From contig JAGYYJ010000468.1 of assembly GCA_019671005.1 (NCBI GenBank), positions 1-64,000 on the forward strand: DNA of 64,000 nt, written 5' to 3'. The notes under the pieces are model-generated. The model was not told the DNA's origin and did not search any database. It worked only from the letters and a program-made list of their open reading frames with translations. Made by a program: the position numbers and the translations under genes. This DNA comes from Hibiscus mutabilis (taxonomy: Eukaryota > Streptophyta > Magnoliopsida > Malvales > Malvaceae). Shown here piece after piece: positions 22,820-36,006 of the stretch (position 1 is the stretch's first letter; every line of letters begins with the position of its first letter).

Positions 22820-25800
22820 TGCAATACCCTAAATAATACCCTATAAGTATTAAAGCCTTGATACTTAATTTGGTAAATCGATTTAGACATAATCCTAAGT
22901 TAATTAAGGTAGCTAGTGACTTAAATAAGAAGGAAATGGAAACTAGTAGTTCAATTAAGATGACTAAAGTGAATGAAATAAAAAGTACAAGGTAATGCAT
23001 GTAAAATCCTAGATAATTTAACACCTTTCCACATGTTAGATTATTAGAGATAACATGTATCTCTTAAAATTTCCACTCGGCAAGCTTGAATCCCAAAGAT
23101 GACAACTTGTTGTCATCTTCTTCATTTATCCTTCACCATTGTTACCCGAACTCAAGAGAAATAGAGAGAGAAAGAGAGAAATTTTACAGAGAGGGGAAGA
23201 GAATTCAGCTATGAAATTGATAAGTCAAGCTTGGAGTAATCTTGATAGGATCCTTGATAGCAATGTAAGCTCTTCTCTCGCCATTCCATTCAAATAGCTA
23301 GATTAAAATTCAATCTGAAATTGTTGATATTGTAATGGTATTAAAGGAGCTTTCGAAAGAACATGCATCTAGATTCATTATTTTTAACTTGAATACTAAT
23401 GAATTGGATTAGTGCTTAACTGGAAATAATGCTTAGGATGCTGGAAATTGAATTAATAGTGAAACTAGTCACCTAGATAATGTAATTGGCTAATAGGGAC
23501 TGTTTTGAATGAATTAAGGAATTCGGGATAGAATTGGATAAAATTAAGAGCTGGTAATGTTAGCTAAAAACAGGGGAAGACCTAGAATAAATGTTCAATA
23601 AGTTGTATGGCTCAATTTGTAAAGAATTGATAGCTTTTAAGTGATGAATTGGCATGATAGTGAAATCTGGACTAATCTGTAAAATTGGTTAAATTATGGA
23701 CTGAATTGGACTGTTTAGGGACCTATCCTAACTTGAAAGAACAGGAAGGGTTAGATTGAATGACTGGATAAATGAATTGTAGCTAAAATTGACTGTCTAA
23801 ACATATAAATGGGCAGATTATTGAATAGGGGACTGTTCTGGAAAATCTGTAAATTTAAGGACTTAGATAAACAAATTAAGAACTAAGATGGACTTGAAAA
23901 GTCAGGGGGAAAACAGGGGAAACTAAGGTAAAAAGAGACTGAATTGAACCTTTATGAATCATAGGTTAAGTAGCTCACTAAAGTGGACCTAGATACAATC
24001 TGGCAGTTTCAGAACTGTAAAATTGACCTGACTTTAACTAATAAACTGTATTGATCTAGAAAGGATAAAAATATGAGCCATACATGTATGAATAGGTAAT
24101 TGAATTATTTTTCTAACGGTATAAACTAATCAAATTCCGACGTATAGATTAAAAGATATAAACAGATTAGTAACTAGTGTGCAAGCTGCTAGGCAGTGGC
24201 AGATTTGTTACTTGTAACAAATCAAGTGTTTGAATGCTTGTGTGAATTGAGTTTGGTTTGGTTCTAATGCATGATTGCGTTATGTGAATGCTAGATTAAG
24301 ATAATGGTGGAAATAATGGATAGGTATCTGGATGTAAATGAGGAATCGGGTATCCCGTAACCCGGGATACAAGGTGAGTGTAGCTTTACTTAAGGTTAGG
24401 ACTTAGGTCCTAACCAATTGCAATTGTTTACATAGTTACTATTGAAATGAAATGAACCTAATTTCTATTTGGTAAATGTATAAGGGAAGGATGCTTAATT
24501 GGAAACTTGATGGTGGTTACATGTATGCTTGCTTTCTTGATAATCAACCGAATTATAGTGGAATGTACTTACTTGGATTGTCTTGTTTGAGATTTTATAT
24601 GTATACTCATGTGTGAGTGAGTTGTTGCTGCCTTGGGCGTAAATTGACACTTGTTTGTGTGTGATAACTATTTGAACAATACTACACTATAATGAACTTT
24701 CTTGCTAAGTGATAAACACTTGATTGATGGTTTAATTGGTATTGCTTAATGCTTGAATCTTTGATGCTTGATTGATGATGGTTCGAATGACTTGTTTTAA
24801 ACTAGCATGCGTTCTTGAATTTACAATATGTAAGCATAAAATGTAAGAAACAATTGCAAGTTTTAAAGTAAGATTAGACTTCTTATGCCATAAGATACTT
24901 CCCTGATGAAGATTAAAGATTTAAAAGGTTTAAGTTGCCTACAATGGAAGTCCTTGTATCAATGGCATGATGCATGGTATACTTGGGACTACAGTCCATG
25001 AGCCACGGCTCGGGGGGACGCCCCATTACATGTAATAAGTTATTGGCGACAGTTGGAGGTAACGGGGGAGTTGTACGGGTGGCGACAGTTGGTTGGATAG
25101 TGAGAAGTTTAGGAAATCTCTTGGACCTTTATGGTCAAACACGGACCAATGTCATTCATGACCAATTGTGATCCAAGGCGAACTTGTTAAAAAGTTATGA
25201 ACCTTATTGAGAAATTGAATAAGCAATTCAAGAGAGAATCTCGAACACATGAATTATATCTTGAAAATACATAAATGATCCGACAAGAAATCTTGAATAC
25301 TTGAATCGCTTGACCTGAATCCTTGAAATAACCAAATTGCTTGACATGAAATGTTTAATTCTTAACACGATTGGTACTTTGTGTACTCTAATACGTGGTG
25401 TAGAAGACACCTTAACATAATCCGATACTTGTGTACCTTAACACGTGACTCGATTACCTAGTCCTACTAACTGCCAATGCAAAACAAATTTCTAAACTTG
25501 TAATAAGACATGATGCATGGCTAATAAATGAGCAAATTGATACATGCTACTGAGCTTCTAGTAAAATGCAAGCATACGAATAAGATGAGATATATACTAT
25601 CTTGATTGGCTCATTGTTTGAAAGATAAATTACATTGGAAGTGGCCCTATTCGAATAAGGGGATTTGTGGCCATTGTGCTCATTGTATGATTCTTGATAT
25701 AATCTTGCTTGTTTGATTGCTTGAGTTTGAGATTGGCTAATTGCTTGATGAGTTGCTTATTGCTTAAGGATTCATTCCTTGCTTGATTGTTGTGGTGAAA

Positions 25801-28269
25801 ATGCTTGAATTGATGATCTTGATTATGTTAACAAGCTTGTCATGGTTTTGATAATGGATGTTTGATGCTACTCTTGTAAGTTAAATGAATTTAAATGTAA
25901 TCTTGACCTAGTTGTGTTTGAGTATTGCTTACTAGTCTTGCTTAACAATGAATTTTTAGGTATCTTAAACCTAGCTCACTATCCGATTGTATATGTTTCA
26001 ATGGACATCATAGGTAATCAAGATTAGAATTTAAACAAGACTAAGTCTTGCCTTGTATGTATGCAACGTGATTGTTGATAAGGTTTCTTACTTGGTAAGT
26101 AAGTTGCTCAAAGGACTCTATGGTCTCAAATGTTTGGTCTAATTCAACCGAAAAAGATTTAAGTGTCTAGTCTAATTAGAATCAAACTAATTCAGGTCGA
26201 ATTAAGAACATGTTTGAACTAGAAATGGATAGAGTCTTTATATGATGATGGTATTCGAATGAATAGGTAAAATTGGGGTTGCCTATATTAGTCTATGGAT
26301 AACATGGTTAAGTGGTAGTTAAAATGAGAATAAACCTTTTGAAATAAGCTGAAAATGATGAGCTTACAAGAATAGGATAATGAACTTAATAACTTGAGGT
26401 GGTTTATACTTAATTGATAAAATGTAATAAAAGGTTTCCTACTCGAATGACATGTTAGATACAAATATAGACTAACTTAAACTTGTAAGAAAAGGGTTAT
26501 AAACTAAATACCATGTTAGAGTCATGTCCTAATGAATTAAGAAGTTTAAAATGCAACCTAGTGTAATCTGCCCAGGAAATTCTGTTCTGGGCAGCAACTT
26601 CGAAAAATCACCATAAATTATGTAGGTCGAATTAAGGGCTGAAATTTATATGGAATGAACCTTAGTATGTATATTTTAATTAGGAGAAAACAGAATTGAA
26701 TTCTGATTTGTGAGCTGGAATCTGGAAATGAAAATCTCTGGACAGTGCAAACTGTCCAGAAATGTAATTACCCTATCTTTGAATTAAAAACTGTATTAAT
26801 TGGAAAAGCATTAAAATGAAAGGTCGAAACGGTTGTAAAGAGGGTTAAATAAGCTTTATAATGATAAAATGGTTTGAAATTCCGACGCACGGAATGAAAG
26901 TTATAAGTATTTAAGTGACCAGTGCTTATGCTGGCTGGCAGCAGCAGTATTGGTGTCCTAGCCAGTTTGTGAACTGTTTTCAAAACAGTTTTGGGACAGT
27001 GGTTACTGCCCTGTTATACATGAATGAAAAGTGTGCTCTTGATCTTGTTAATGAAATGGCTAATCAATGGAATTAAATGATGAAAATGAATGCTTGGATT
27101 GTTTATCCCTTGAGAAATAAGATACATGAAAATGATTCTTCCTCTTGTTCGAATGGAAATGATTGTATGCATGCTTGATTGGCCTTGTTCTTGTATGAAT
27201 TGTTTCTTGATTGATTCATGGTGGTAATCTATGAATTGAGTTGCTTGATTGAATAACATGCATGCTTAATTATGCTTGGATAAGAACTAGCTAAATCTTT
27301 TAAGATTGTCTAAAGCCTATATAGATGTTTCTTGAAATAAAGGACACATAACTTGACAAAATTGATAACTTGAAAATCTTGCTTGACTTTAGATGCTACC
27401 TCACTAAATACATTATGTACATACCACTCTTGTTTGCATTCTTCCCAAACCTCAGGTAAAACCATCCTGATCGTTACCTTGACATTGAAGTTAGCTTCCT
27501 GGATTTGAAGCAAGGCATACAAAACATGAAATATAACTTTGTATTTACCTTGATGTACTCCTAGAGGGTGACATACTAGAATTGTGTATAAATCATATAT
27601 AAGTCATGCATTTGGATTTTATATAAAACATGTATATAAATATTGAGTAAATGGTTTGTAAAGCTTAAATGGTACTTGTTGGAATGTATATAAGCATATT
27701 TGGATATGAACATGTAAACACTATGGTTGTGTCCAAGGAAAGAATGAACATGAAGTTGTCTACCTAAGGTATTTGAATTAGTATATATGACCTAGTGAAA
27801 CGAATGTGTTAAAACGAACCTAGAATTGTCTAGTGTATAATTCCCCATTCGAATGGAATTTGAATGTTTAAGTTAGTTCTTGATTCAATATATGTCTTGA
27901 AGTCTAGACTAAGCTAATGGATAGATGATGTTAATTCATTGAATCTAATTGGTACGAATGTTGCGCATATAGGTAAGATTATATTGAGAACTTGATTCTA
28001 GATAACAAACAAAATAGAATGTTAATAGGTAAAGAATGAAACTAGATAAATGGATGAATTAATTAATGGGTAGTGTTCGAATAGTGGCTTATTCCTTAAG
28101 TAAATGAGTGAGTTTGATTCTAGTGGTTGAATGAACTAAATTGCCTATAGGTAATATATTAAGCTAAGTTAAATGGAAAAATTTTAATTGGCCCTGAATT
28201 TCAGGATTGTCTCATCTAGTTTTCTCGTCGTAACACTTCTCGCTCCTAACCCGGGCGAGAGGTGTTACA
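22820..28269 (+). repeat. G LTR copy a (5450 bp)
   Basis: It starts TGCAATACCCTAAATAATAC and ends CGAGAGGTGTTACA. Parts of it are homologous to the reverse complement of the F LTR, including GTGTACCTTAACACGTGACT near 25430. It is about 2.2 kb longer than the F LTR. Extra sequence near 26550-27000 contains a second, diverged copy of a module seen near 24000-24230. Short open frames inside are not conserved in phase between copies and I do not consider them genes. Confidence 0.88.
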
Positions 28270-28500
28270 AGTTTGGTATCAGAGCTTAGGTTTAGCCGAT
28301 TCTCGGACCAAACCGGGCCAATCATGCATCATATAGGAAAATTGTGCCACCTAGGAGTTAAACATTGTTTGGTATTGGTAATTGGAAACCAATACAATTT
28401 CTTTGACTGATTGAAGCTCAGAATGAGAGAAAATTCTGAGTTGATAGTATAGTATCTCGGAAGAAATTCGAGGGCGAATTTCTTTAAAGGGGAGGAGAGT
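28270..28500 (+). other. G internal remnant 1 with primer site and polypurine tract
   Basis: The tRNA-Met primer site TGGTATCAGAGC is at 28274-28285. The polypurine tract AAAGGGGAGGAGAGT is at 28486-28500, touching the next LTR. Between them lie about 200 bases of leader and 3' untranslated sequence with no coding domain. Confidence 0.88.
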
Positions 28501-31500
28501 TGTAATACCCTAAATTATACCCTAGAAGTATTAAAGCCTTGATACTTAATTTGGTAAATCAATTTAGACATAATCCTGAGTTAATTAAGGTAGCTAGTGA
28601 CTTAAATAAGAAGGAAATGGAAACTAGTGGTTCAATTAAGATGACTAAAGTGAATGAAATAATAAGTACAAGGCAATGCATGTAAAATCCTATATAATTT
28701 AACACCTTGCCACATGTTAGATTATTAGAGATAACATGTATCTCTTAAAATTGCCACTCGGCAAGCTTGAATCCCAAAGATGACAACTTGTTGTCATCTT
28801 CTTCATTTATCCTTCACCATTGTTACCCGAACTCAAGAGAAATAGAGAGAGAAAGAGAGAAATTTTAGAGAGAGGGGAAGAGAATTCAGCTGTGAAATTG
28901 ATGAGTCAAGCTTGGAGTAATCTTGATAGGATCCTTGATAGCAATGTAATCTCTTCTCTCGCCATTCCATTCGAATAGCTAGATTAAGATTCGATCTGAA
29001 ATTGTTGATATTGTAATGGTATTAAAGGAGCTTTCGAAAGAACATGCATCTAGAGTCATTATTTTTAACTTGAATACTAATGAATTGGATTAGTGCTTAA
29101 CTGGAAATAATGCTTAGGATGCTGGAAATTGAATTAATAGTGAAACTAGTCACCTAGATGATGTAACTGGCTAATAGGGACTGTTTTGAATGAGTTAAGG
29201 AATTCGGGATTGAATTGGATAAAATTAAGAGCTGGTAATGTTAGCTAAAAACAGGGGAAGACCTAGAATAAATGTTCAATAAGTTGTATGGCTCAATTAG
29301 TAAAGAATTGATAGCTTTTAAGTGATGAATTGGCATGATAGTAAAATCTGGACTAATCTGTAAAATTGGTTAAATTATGGACTGAATTGGACTGTTTAGG
29401 GACCTATCCGAACTTGAAAGAACAGGGAAGGGTTCGATTGAATGACTGGATAAACGAATTGTATGAATTGTAGCGAAAATTGACTGTCTAAATATATAAA
29501 TGGGCAGATTATTGAATAGGGGACTGTTCTGGAAAATCTGTAAATTTAAGGACTTAGATAAACAAATTAAGGACTAAGATGGACTTGAAAAGTCAGGGAA
29601 AACAGGGGAAACTAAGGGTAAAGAGACTGAATTGAACCTGTATGAATCATAGGTTAAATAGCTCACTAAAGTGGACCTAGATACAATCTGGCAGTTTCAA
29701 AACTGTAAAATTGACCCGAATTTAACTAATAAACTGTATTGATCTAGAAAGGATAAAAATATGAGCCGTACATGGATGAATAGGTAATTGAATTAGCTTT
29801 CTAACGGTATAAACTAATTGAAATTCCGACGTATAGATTAAAAGATATAAACAGATTAGTAACTAGTTGTGCAAACTGCTAGTAAGTGGCAGATTTGTTA
29901 CTTGTAACAAATCAAGTGTTTGAATGCTTGTGTGAATTGAGTTTGGTATGGTTCTAATGCATGATTGCTTATGTGAATGCTAGATTAAGATAATGGTGGA
30001 AATAATGGATAGGTATCTGGATGTAAATGAGGAATCGGGTATCCCGTAACTTCGGGATTCAAGGTGAGTGTAGCTTTACTTAAGGTTAGGACTTAGGTCC
30101 TAACCAATTGCAATTGTTTACATAGTTGCTATTGAAATGAAATGAACCTAATTTCTATTTGGTAAATGTATAAGGGAAGGATGCTTAATTGGAAACTTGA
30201 TGGTGGTTACATGTATGCTTGCTTTCTTGATAATCAACCGAATTATAGTGGAATGTACTTACTTGGATTGTCTTGTTTGAGATTTTATATGTATACTCAT
30301 GTGTGAGTGAGTTGTTGCTGCCTTGGGCGTAAATTGACACTTGTTTGTGTGTGATAACTATTTGAATAATACTACACTATAATGAACTTTCTTGCTAAGT
30401 GATAAACACTTGATTGATGGTTTAATTGGTATTGCTTAATGCTTGAATCTTTGAATGCTTTATTGATGATGGTTCGAATGACTTGTTTGAAACTAGCATG
30501 CGTTCTTGAATTTATAATATGTAAACATAAAATGTAAGAAACAATTACAAGTTTTAAAGTAAGATAAGACTTTTTATCCCATAAGATACTTCCCTAATGA
30601 AGATTAAAGATTTAAAAGGTATAAGTTGCCTACAATGGAAGTCCTTGGATCAATGGCGTGATGCATGGTATACTTGGACTACGGTCCATGAGCCGCGGCT
30701 CGGGGACGCCCCATTACATGTAATAAGTTATTGGCGACAATTGGAGGTGACGGGGAGTTGACGGTGGCGACAGTTGGTTGGATAGTGAGAAGTTTAGGAA
30801 ATCTCTTGGACCTTTATGGTCAAACACGGACCAATGTCATTCATGACCAATTGTGATCCAAGGCGAACTTGTTAAAAAGTTATGAACCTTATTGAGAAAT
30901 TGAATAAGCAATTCAAGAGAGAATCTCGAACACATGAATTATATCTTGAACATACATAGATGATCCGACAAGAAATCTTGTATACTTGAATCGCTTGACT
31001 TGAATCCTTGAAATAACCAAATTGCTTGAAATGTAATGTTTAATTCTTAACATGATTGGTACTTTGTGTACTCTAATATGTGGTGTAGCATACAACTTCA
31101 TGTTCAAGTACTTTGTGTACTCTAATACGTGGTGTAGAAGACACCTTAACATGATCCGGCACTCGTGTACCTTAACACGTGACTCGATTACCTAGTCCTA
31201 CTAACTACCAAGGTAAAACAAATTTCTAAACTTGTAATAAGACATGATACATGGCTAATAAATGAGCAAATTGATACATGCTATTGAGCTTCTAGTAAAA
31301 TGCAAGCATACGAATAAGATGGGATAGATACTATCTTGATTGGCTCATTGTTTGAAAGATAAATTGCATTGGAAGTGGCCTTATTCGAATAAGGGAATTT
31401 GTGGCCATTGTGCTCATTGTATGATTCTTGATATAATCTTGCTTGTTTGATTGCTTGAGTATGAGATTGGCTAATTGCTTGATGAGTTGCTTATTGCTTA

Positions 31501-33954
31501 AGGATTCATTCCTTGCTTGATTGTTGTGGTGAAAATGCTTGAATTGATGATCTTGATTATGTTAACAAACTTGTCATGGTTTGGATAATGGATATTTGAT
31601 GCTACTCTTGTAAGTTAAATGAATTTGAATGTAATCTTGACCTAGTTGTGTTTGAGTATTGCTTACTAGTCTTGCTTAACAATGAATTTTTAGGTATCTT
31701 AAACCTAGCTCACTATCCGATTGGTATATGTTTCAATGGACATCATAGATAATCAAGATTAGAATTTAAACAAGACTAAGTCTTGCCTTGTATGTATGCA
31801 ACATGATTGTTGATAAGGTTTCTTACTTGGTAAGTAAGTTGTTCAAAGGACTCTATGGTCTCAAATGTTTGGTCTAATTCAATCGAAAAAGATTTAAGTG
31901 TCTAGTCTAATTAGAATCAAACTAATTAAGGTCGAATTAAGAACATGATTGAACTGGAAATCGATAGAGTCTTTATATGATGATGTTATTCGAATGAATA
32001 GGTAAAATTGGGGTTGCCTATATTAGTCTATGGATAACATGGTTAGGTGGTATTTAAAATGAGAATAATCCTTTTGAAATAACTTGAGCTAGTTTATACT
32101 TAATTGATAAAATGTAATAAAAGGCTTCCTACTCGAATGACATGTTAGATACAAAGTTAGACTAACTTAAACTTGTAAGAAAAGGGTTATAAACTAAATA
32201 CCATGTTAGAGTCATGTCCTAATGAATTAAGAAGTTTAAAATGCAACCTAGTGTAATCTGCCCAGGAAATTCTGTTCTGGGCAGCAACTTCGAAAAATCA
32301 CCATAAATTATGTAGGTCGGATTAAGGGCTGAAATTTATATGGAATGAACCTTATTATGTCTATTTTCATTAGGAGAAAACAGAATTGAATTCTTATTTG
32401 TGAGCTGGAATCTGGAAATGAAAACCTCTGGACAGTGCAAACTGTCCAGAAATGTAATTGCCCTATCTTTGAATTAAAAATTGTATTAATTGGAAAAGCA
32501 TTAAAATGAAAGGTCTAAACGGTTGTAAAGAGGGTTAAATAAGCTTTCTAATGATATAAATGGTTTGAAATTCCGTACAAAATGAAAGTTATAAGTATTT
32601 AAGTGACCAGTGCTTATGCTGGCTGGCAACAGCAGTATTGGTGTCCTAGCCAGTTTGTGAACTGTTTTCAAAACAGTTTTGGGACAGTGGTTACTGCCCT
32701 GTTATACATGAATGAAAGTGTTCTCTTGATCTTGTTAATGAAATGGCTAATCAATGGAATTAAATGATGAAAATGAATGCTTGGATTGTTTATCCCTTGA
32801 GAAATAAGATACATGAAAATGATTCTTCCTCTTGTTCGAATGGAAATGATTGTATGCATGCTTGATTGGCCTTGTTCTTGTATGAGTTGTTTCTTGATTT
32901 ATTCATGGTGGTAATCTATGAATTGAGTTGCTTGATTGAATAACATGAATGCTTAATTATGCTTGGATAAAAACTAGCTAAATCTTTTAAGATTGTCTAA
33001 AGCCTAGATAGGTGTTTCTTGAAATAAAGGACACATAACTTGACAAAATTGATAACTTGAAAATCTTGCTAGACTTTAGATGCTACCTCACTAAGTACAT
33101 TATGTACATACCACTCTTGTTTGCATTCTTCCCAAACCTCAGGTAAAACCATCCCGATCGTTACCTTGACATCGAAGTTAGCTTCCTGGATTTGAAGCAA
33201 GGCATACAAAACATGAAATATAACTTTGTATTTACCTTGATGTACTCCTAGAGGGTGGCATACTAGAATTGTGTATAATCATATATAAGTCATGCATTTG
33301 GATTGTATATAAAACATGTATATAAATCTTGAGTAAATGGTTTGTAAAGCTTAAATGGTACTTGTTGGAATGTATATAAGCATATTTGGATATGAACATG
33401 TAAACACTATGGTTGTGTCTAAGGAAAGAATGAACATGAACTTGTCTAGCTAAGGTATTTGAATTAGTATATATGACCTAGTGAAATGAATGTGTTAAAA
33501 CGAACCTAGAATTGTCTAGTGTATAATACCCATTAGAATGGAATTTGAAAGTTTAAGTTAGTTCTTGATTCATTATATGTCTTGATGTCTAGAATAAGCT
33601 AATGGATAGATTATGTTAATTCAATGAATCTAATTGGTACGAATGTTGCGCATATAGGTAAGATTATATTGAGAACTTGATTCTAGATAACGAACGAAAT
33701 AGAATATTAATAGGTAAAGAATGAAACTAGATAAATGGATGAATTAATTAATGGGTAGTGTTCGAATAGTGGCTTACTCCTTAAGTAAATGAGTGAGTTT
33801 GATTCTATTGGTTGAATGAACTAAATTGCCTATAGGTAATATATTAAGCTAAGTTAAATGGAAAATTTTTAATTGGCCCTGAATTTCACGATTGTCTCGT
33901 CTAGTTTTCTCGTCGTAACACTTCTCGCTCCTAACCCGGGCGAGAGGTGTTACA
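28501..33954 (+). repeat. G LTR copy b (5454 bp)
   Basis: It matches copy a over its full length at roughly 97-98 percent by eye. Differences include a loss of about 55 bases near 32080 and a partly duplicated minisatellite unit near 31085-31140. Ends are TGTAATACCC and GGTGTTACA. Confidence 0.9.
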
Positions 33955-34030
33955 AGTTTGGTATTAGAGCTTAGGTTTAGCCGATTCTCGGAAGAAATTC
34001 GAGGGTGAATTTCTTTAAAGGGGGGAGAGT
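33955..34030 (+). other. G internal remnant 2, 76 bp
   Basis: It matches both ends of remnant 1 but lacks its middle. The deletion runs between two copies of TCTCGG. The primer site reads TGGTATTAGAGC (33959-33970, one change) and the polypurine tract is AAAGGGGGGAGAGT (34017-34030). Confidence 0.88.
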
Positions 34031-35920
34031 TGTAATACCCTAAATTATACCCTAGAAGTATTAAAGCCTTGATACTTAATTTGGTAAATCAATTTAGACA
34101 TAATCCTAAGTTAATTAAGGTTGCTAGTGACTTAAATAAGAAGGAAATGGAAACTAGTGGTTCAATTAAGATAACTAAAGTGCATGAAATAATAAGTACA
34201 AGGTAATGCATGTAAAATCCGAGATAATTTAACACCTTGCCACATGTTAGATTATTAGAGATAACATGTACCTCTTAAAATTTCCACTCTGCAAGCTTGA
34301 ATCCCGAAGATGATTCTTCATTTATCCTTCACCATTGTTACCCGAACTCTAGAGAAATAGAGAGAGAAAGAGAGAAATTTTAGAGAGAGGAGAAGAGAAT
34401 TCAGCTATGAAATTGATAAGTCAAGCTTGGTGTAATCTTGATAGGTTCCTTGATAGCAATGTAAGCTCTTCTCTCACCATTCCATTCGAATAGCTAGATT
34501 AAGATTCGATCTGAAATTGTTGATTTTGTAATGGTATTAAAGGAGCTTTCGAAAGAACATGCATCTAGAGTCATTATTTTTAACTTGAATACTAATGAAT
34601 TGGATTAGTGCTTAACTGGAAATAATGCTTAGGATGCTGGAAATTGAATTAATAGTGAAACTAGTCACCTAGATGATGTAATTGGGTAATAGGGACTGTT
34701 TTGAATGAATTAAGGAATTCGGGATTGAATTGGATAAAATTAAGAGCTGGTAATGTTAGCTAAAGACAGGGGAAGACCTAGAATAAATGTTCAATAAGTT
34801 GTATGGCTCAATTAGTAAAGAATTGATATCTTTTAAGTGGTGAATTGGCATGATAGTGAAATCTGGACTAATCTGTAAAATTGGTTAAATTATGGACTGA
34901 ATTGGACTGTTTAGGGACCTATCCTAACTTGAAAGAACAGGGAAGGGTTAGATTGAATAACTGGATAAACGAATTGTATGAATTGTAGCGAAAATTGACT
35001 GTCTAAATATATAAATGGGCAGATTATTGAATAGGGGACTGTTCTGGAAAATCTGTAAATTTAAGGACTTAGATAAACAAATTAAGGACTAAGATGGACT
35101 TAAAAAGTCAGGGGAAAGACAGGGAAACTAAGGCAAAAAGAGACTGAATTGAACCTGTATGAATCATAGGTTAAATAGCTCACTAAAGTGGACCTAGATA
35201 CAATCTGGCAGTTTTAAAACTGTAAAATTGACCCGACTTTAACTAATAAACTGTATTTATCTAGAAAGGATAAAAATATGATCCATACATGGATGAATAG
35301 GTAATTGAATTAGCTTTCTAACGGTATAAACTAATCGAAATTACGACGTATAGATTAAAAGATATAAACAGATTAGTAACTAGTGTGCAAACTGCTAGGC
35401 AGTGGCAGATTTGTTACTTGTAACAAATCAAGTGTTTGAATGATTGTGTGAATTAAGTTTGGTATGGTTCTAATGCATGACTGTGTTATGTGAATGCTAG
35501 ATTAAGATAATGGTGGAAATAATGGATAGGTATCTGGAAGTAAATGAGGAATTGGGTATCCCGTAACTTCGGGATACAAGGTGAGTGTAGCTTTACTTAG
35601 GGTTAGGACTTAGGTCCTAACCAATTGCAATTGTTTACATAGTTGATATGGAATTGACATGAAATGAACCTAATTTGTATTTGGTAAATGTATAAGGGAA
35701 GGGTGCTTAATTGGAAACTTGATGGTGGTTACATGTATGCTTGCTTTCTTGATAATCAGTCGAATTATAGTGGAATGTACTTGCTTGGATTGTCTTGTTT
35801 GAGATTTGATATGTATACTCATGTGTGATTGAGTTGTTCCTGCCTTGGGAGTAAATTGACACTTGTTTGTGTGTGATAACTATTCAAATAATACTACACT
35901 ATAATGAACTTGCTTGCTAA
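34031..35920 (+). repeat. G LTR copy c, truncated
   Basis: It follows copies a and b for about 1890 bases, then stops at TTGCTAA, where F primer-site sequence starts. Compared with a and b it lacks the hairpin ACAACTTGTTGTC near 34310. Confidence 0.88.
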
Positions 35921-36006
35921 ACCTTTAGCTTTTATTACCACTTTATGATGCATGAAGACTCAGTTTAGTCCGAGGATCTAAACCTTTAGCTTTGATTACC
36001 ACTTTA
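35917..36006 (-). repeat. Duplicated primer-site region of F
   Basis: The 31-bp segment starting CTAAACCTTTAGCTTT occurs at 35917-35947 and 35978-36008, period 61. On the minus strand the copy next to the LTR reads TGGTAATCAAAGC (35989-36001), a tRNA-Met primer site with one extra A and one change. The stretch is all that remains of the F 5' leader. Confidence 0.75.

Larger units (their letters stand above)
22820..35920 (+). mobile_element. Three-LTR array G with almost no internal region
   Basis: The array is LTR a (22820-28269), 231 bp, LTR b (28501-33954), 76 bp, and LTR c (34031-35920, cut short). Each short spacer starts with a tRNA-Met primer site and ends with a polypurine tract, so the parts are in correct element order, but all gag and pol are gone. 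LTRs begin TGTAATACCC (TGCAATACCC in a) and end GGTGTTACA. They are related to the F LTRs but lie in the opposite orientation. G sits inside F pol. The right end is lost, so no target duplication can be matched. Confidence 0.85.

Noticed and set aside
24974..33000. Short open frames inside the G LTRs as genes
   Set aside because: They are short, differ between LTR copies through shifts, and match no protein family. LTRs of this size always contain such chance frames.
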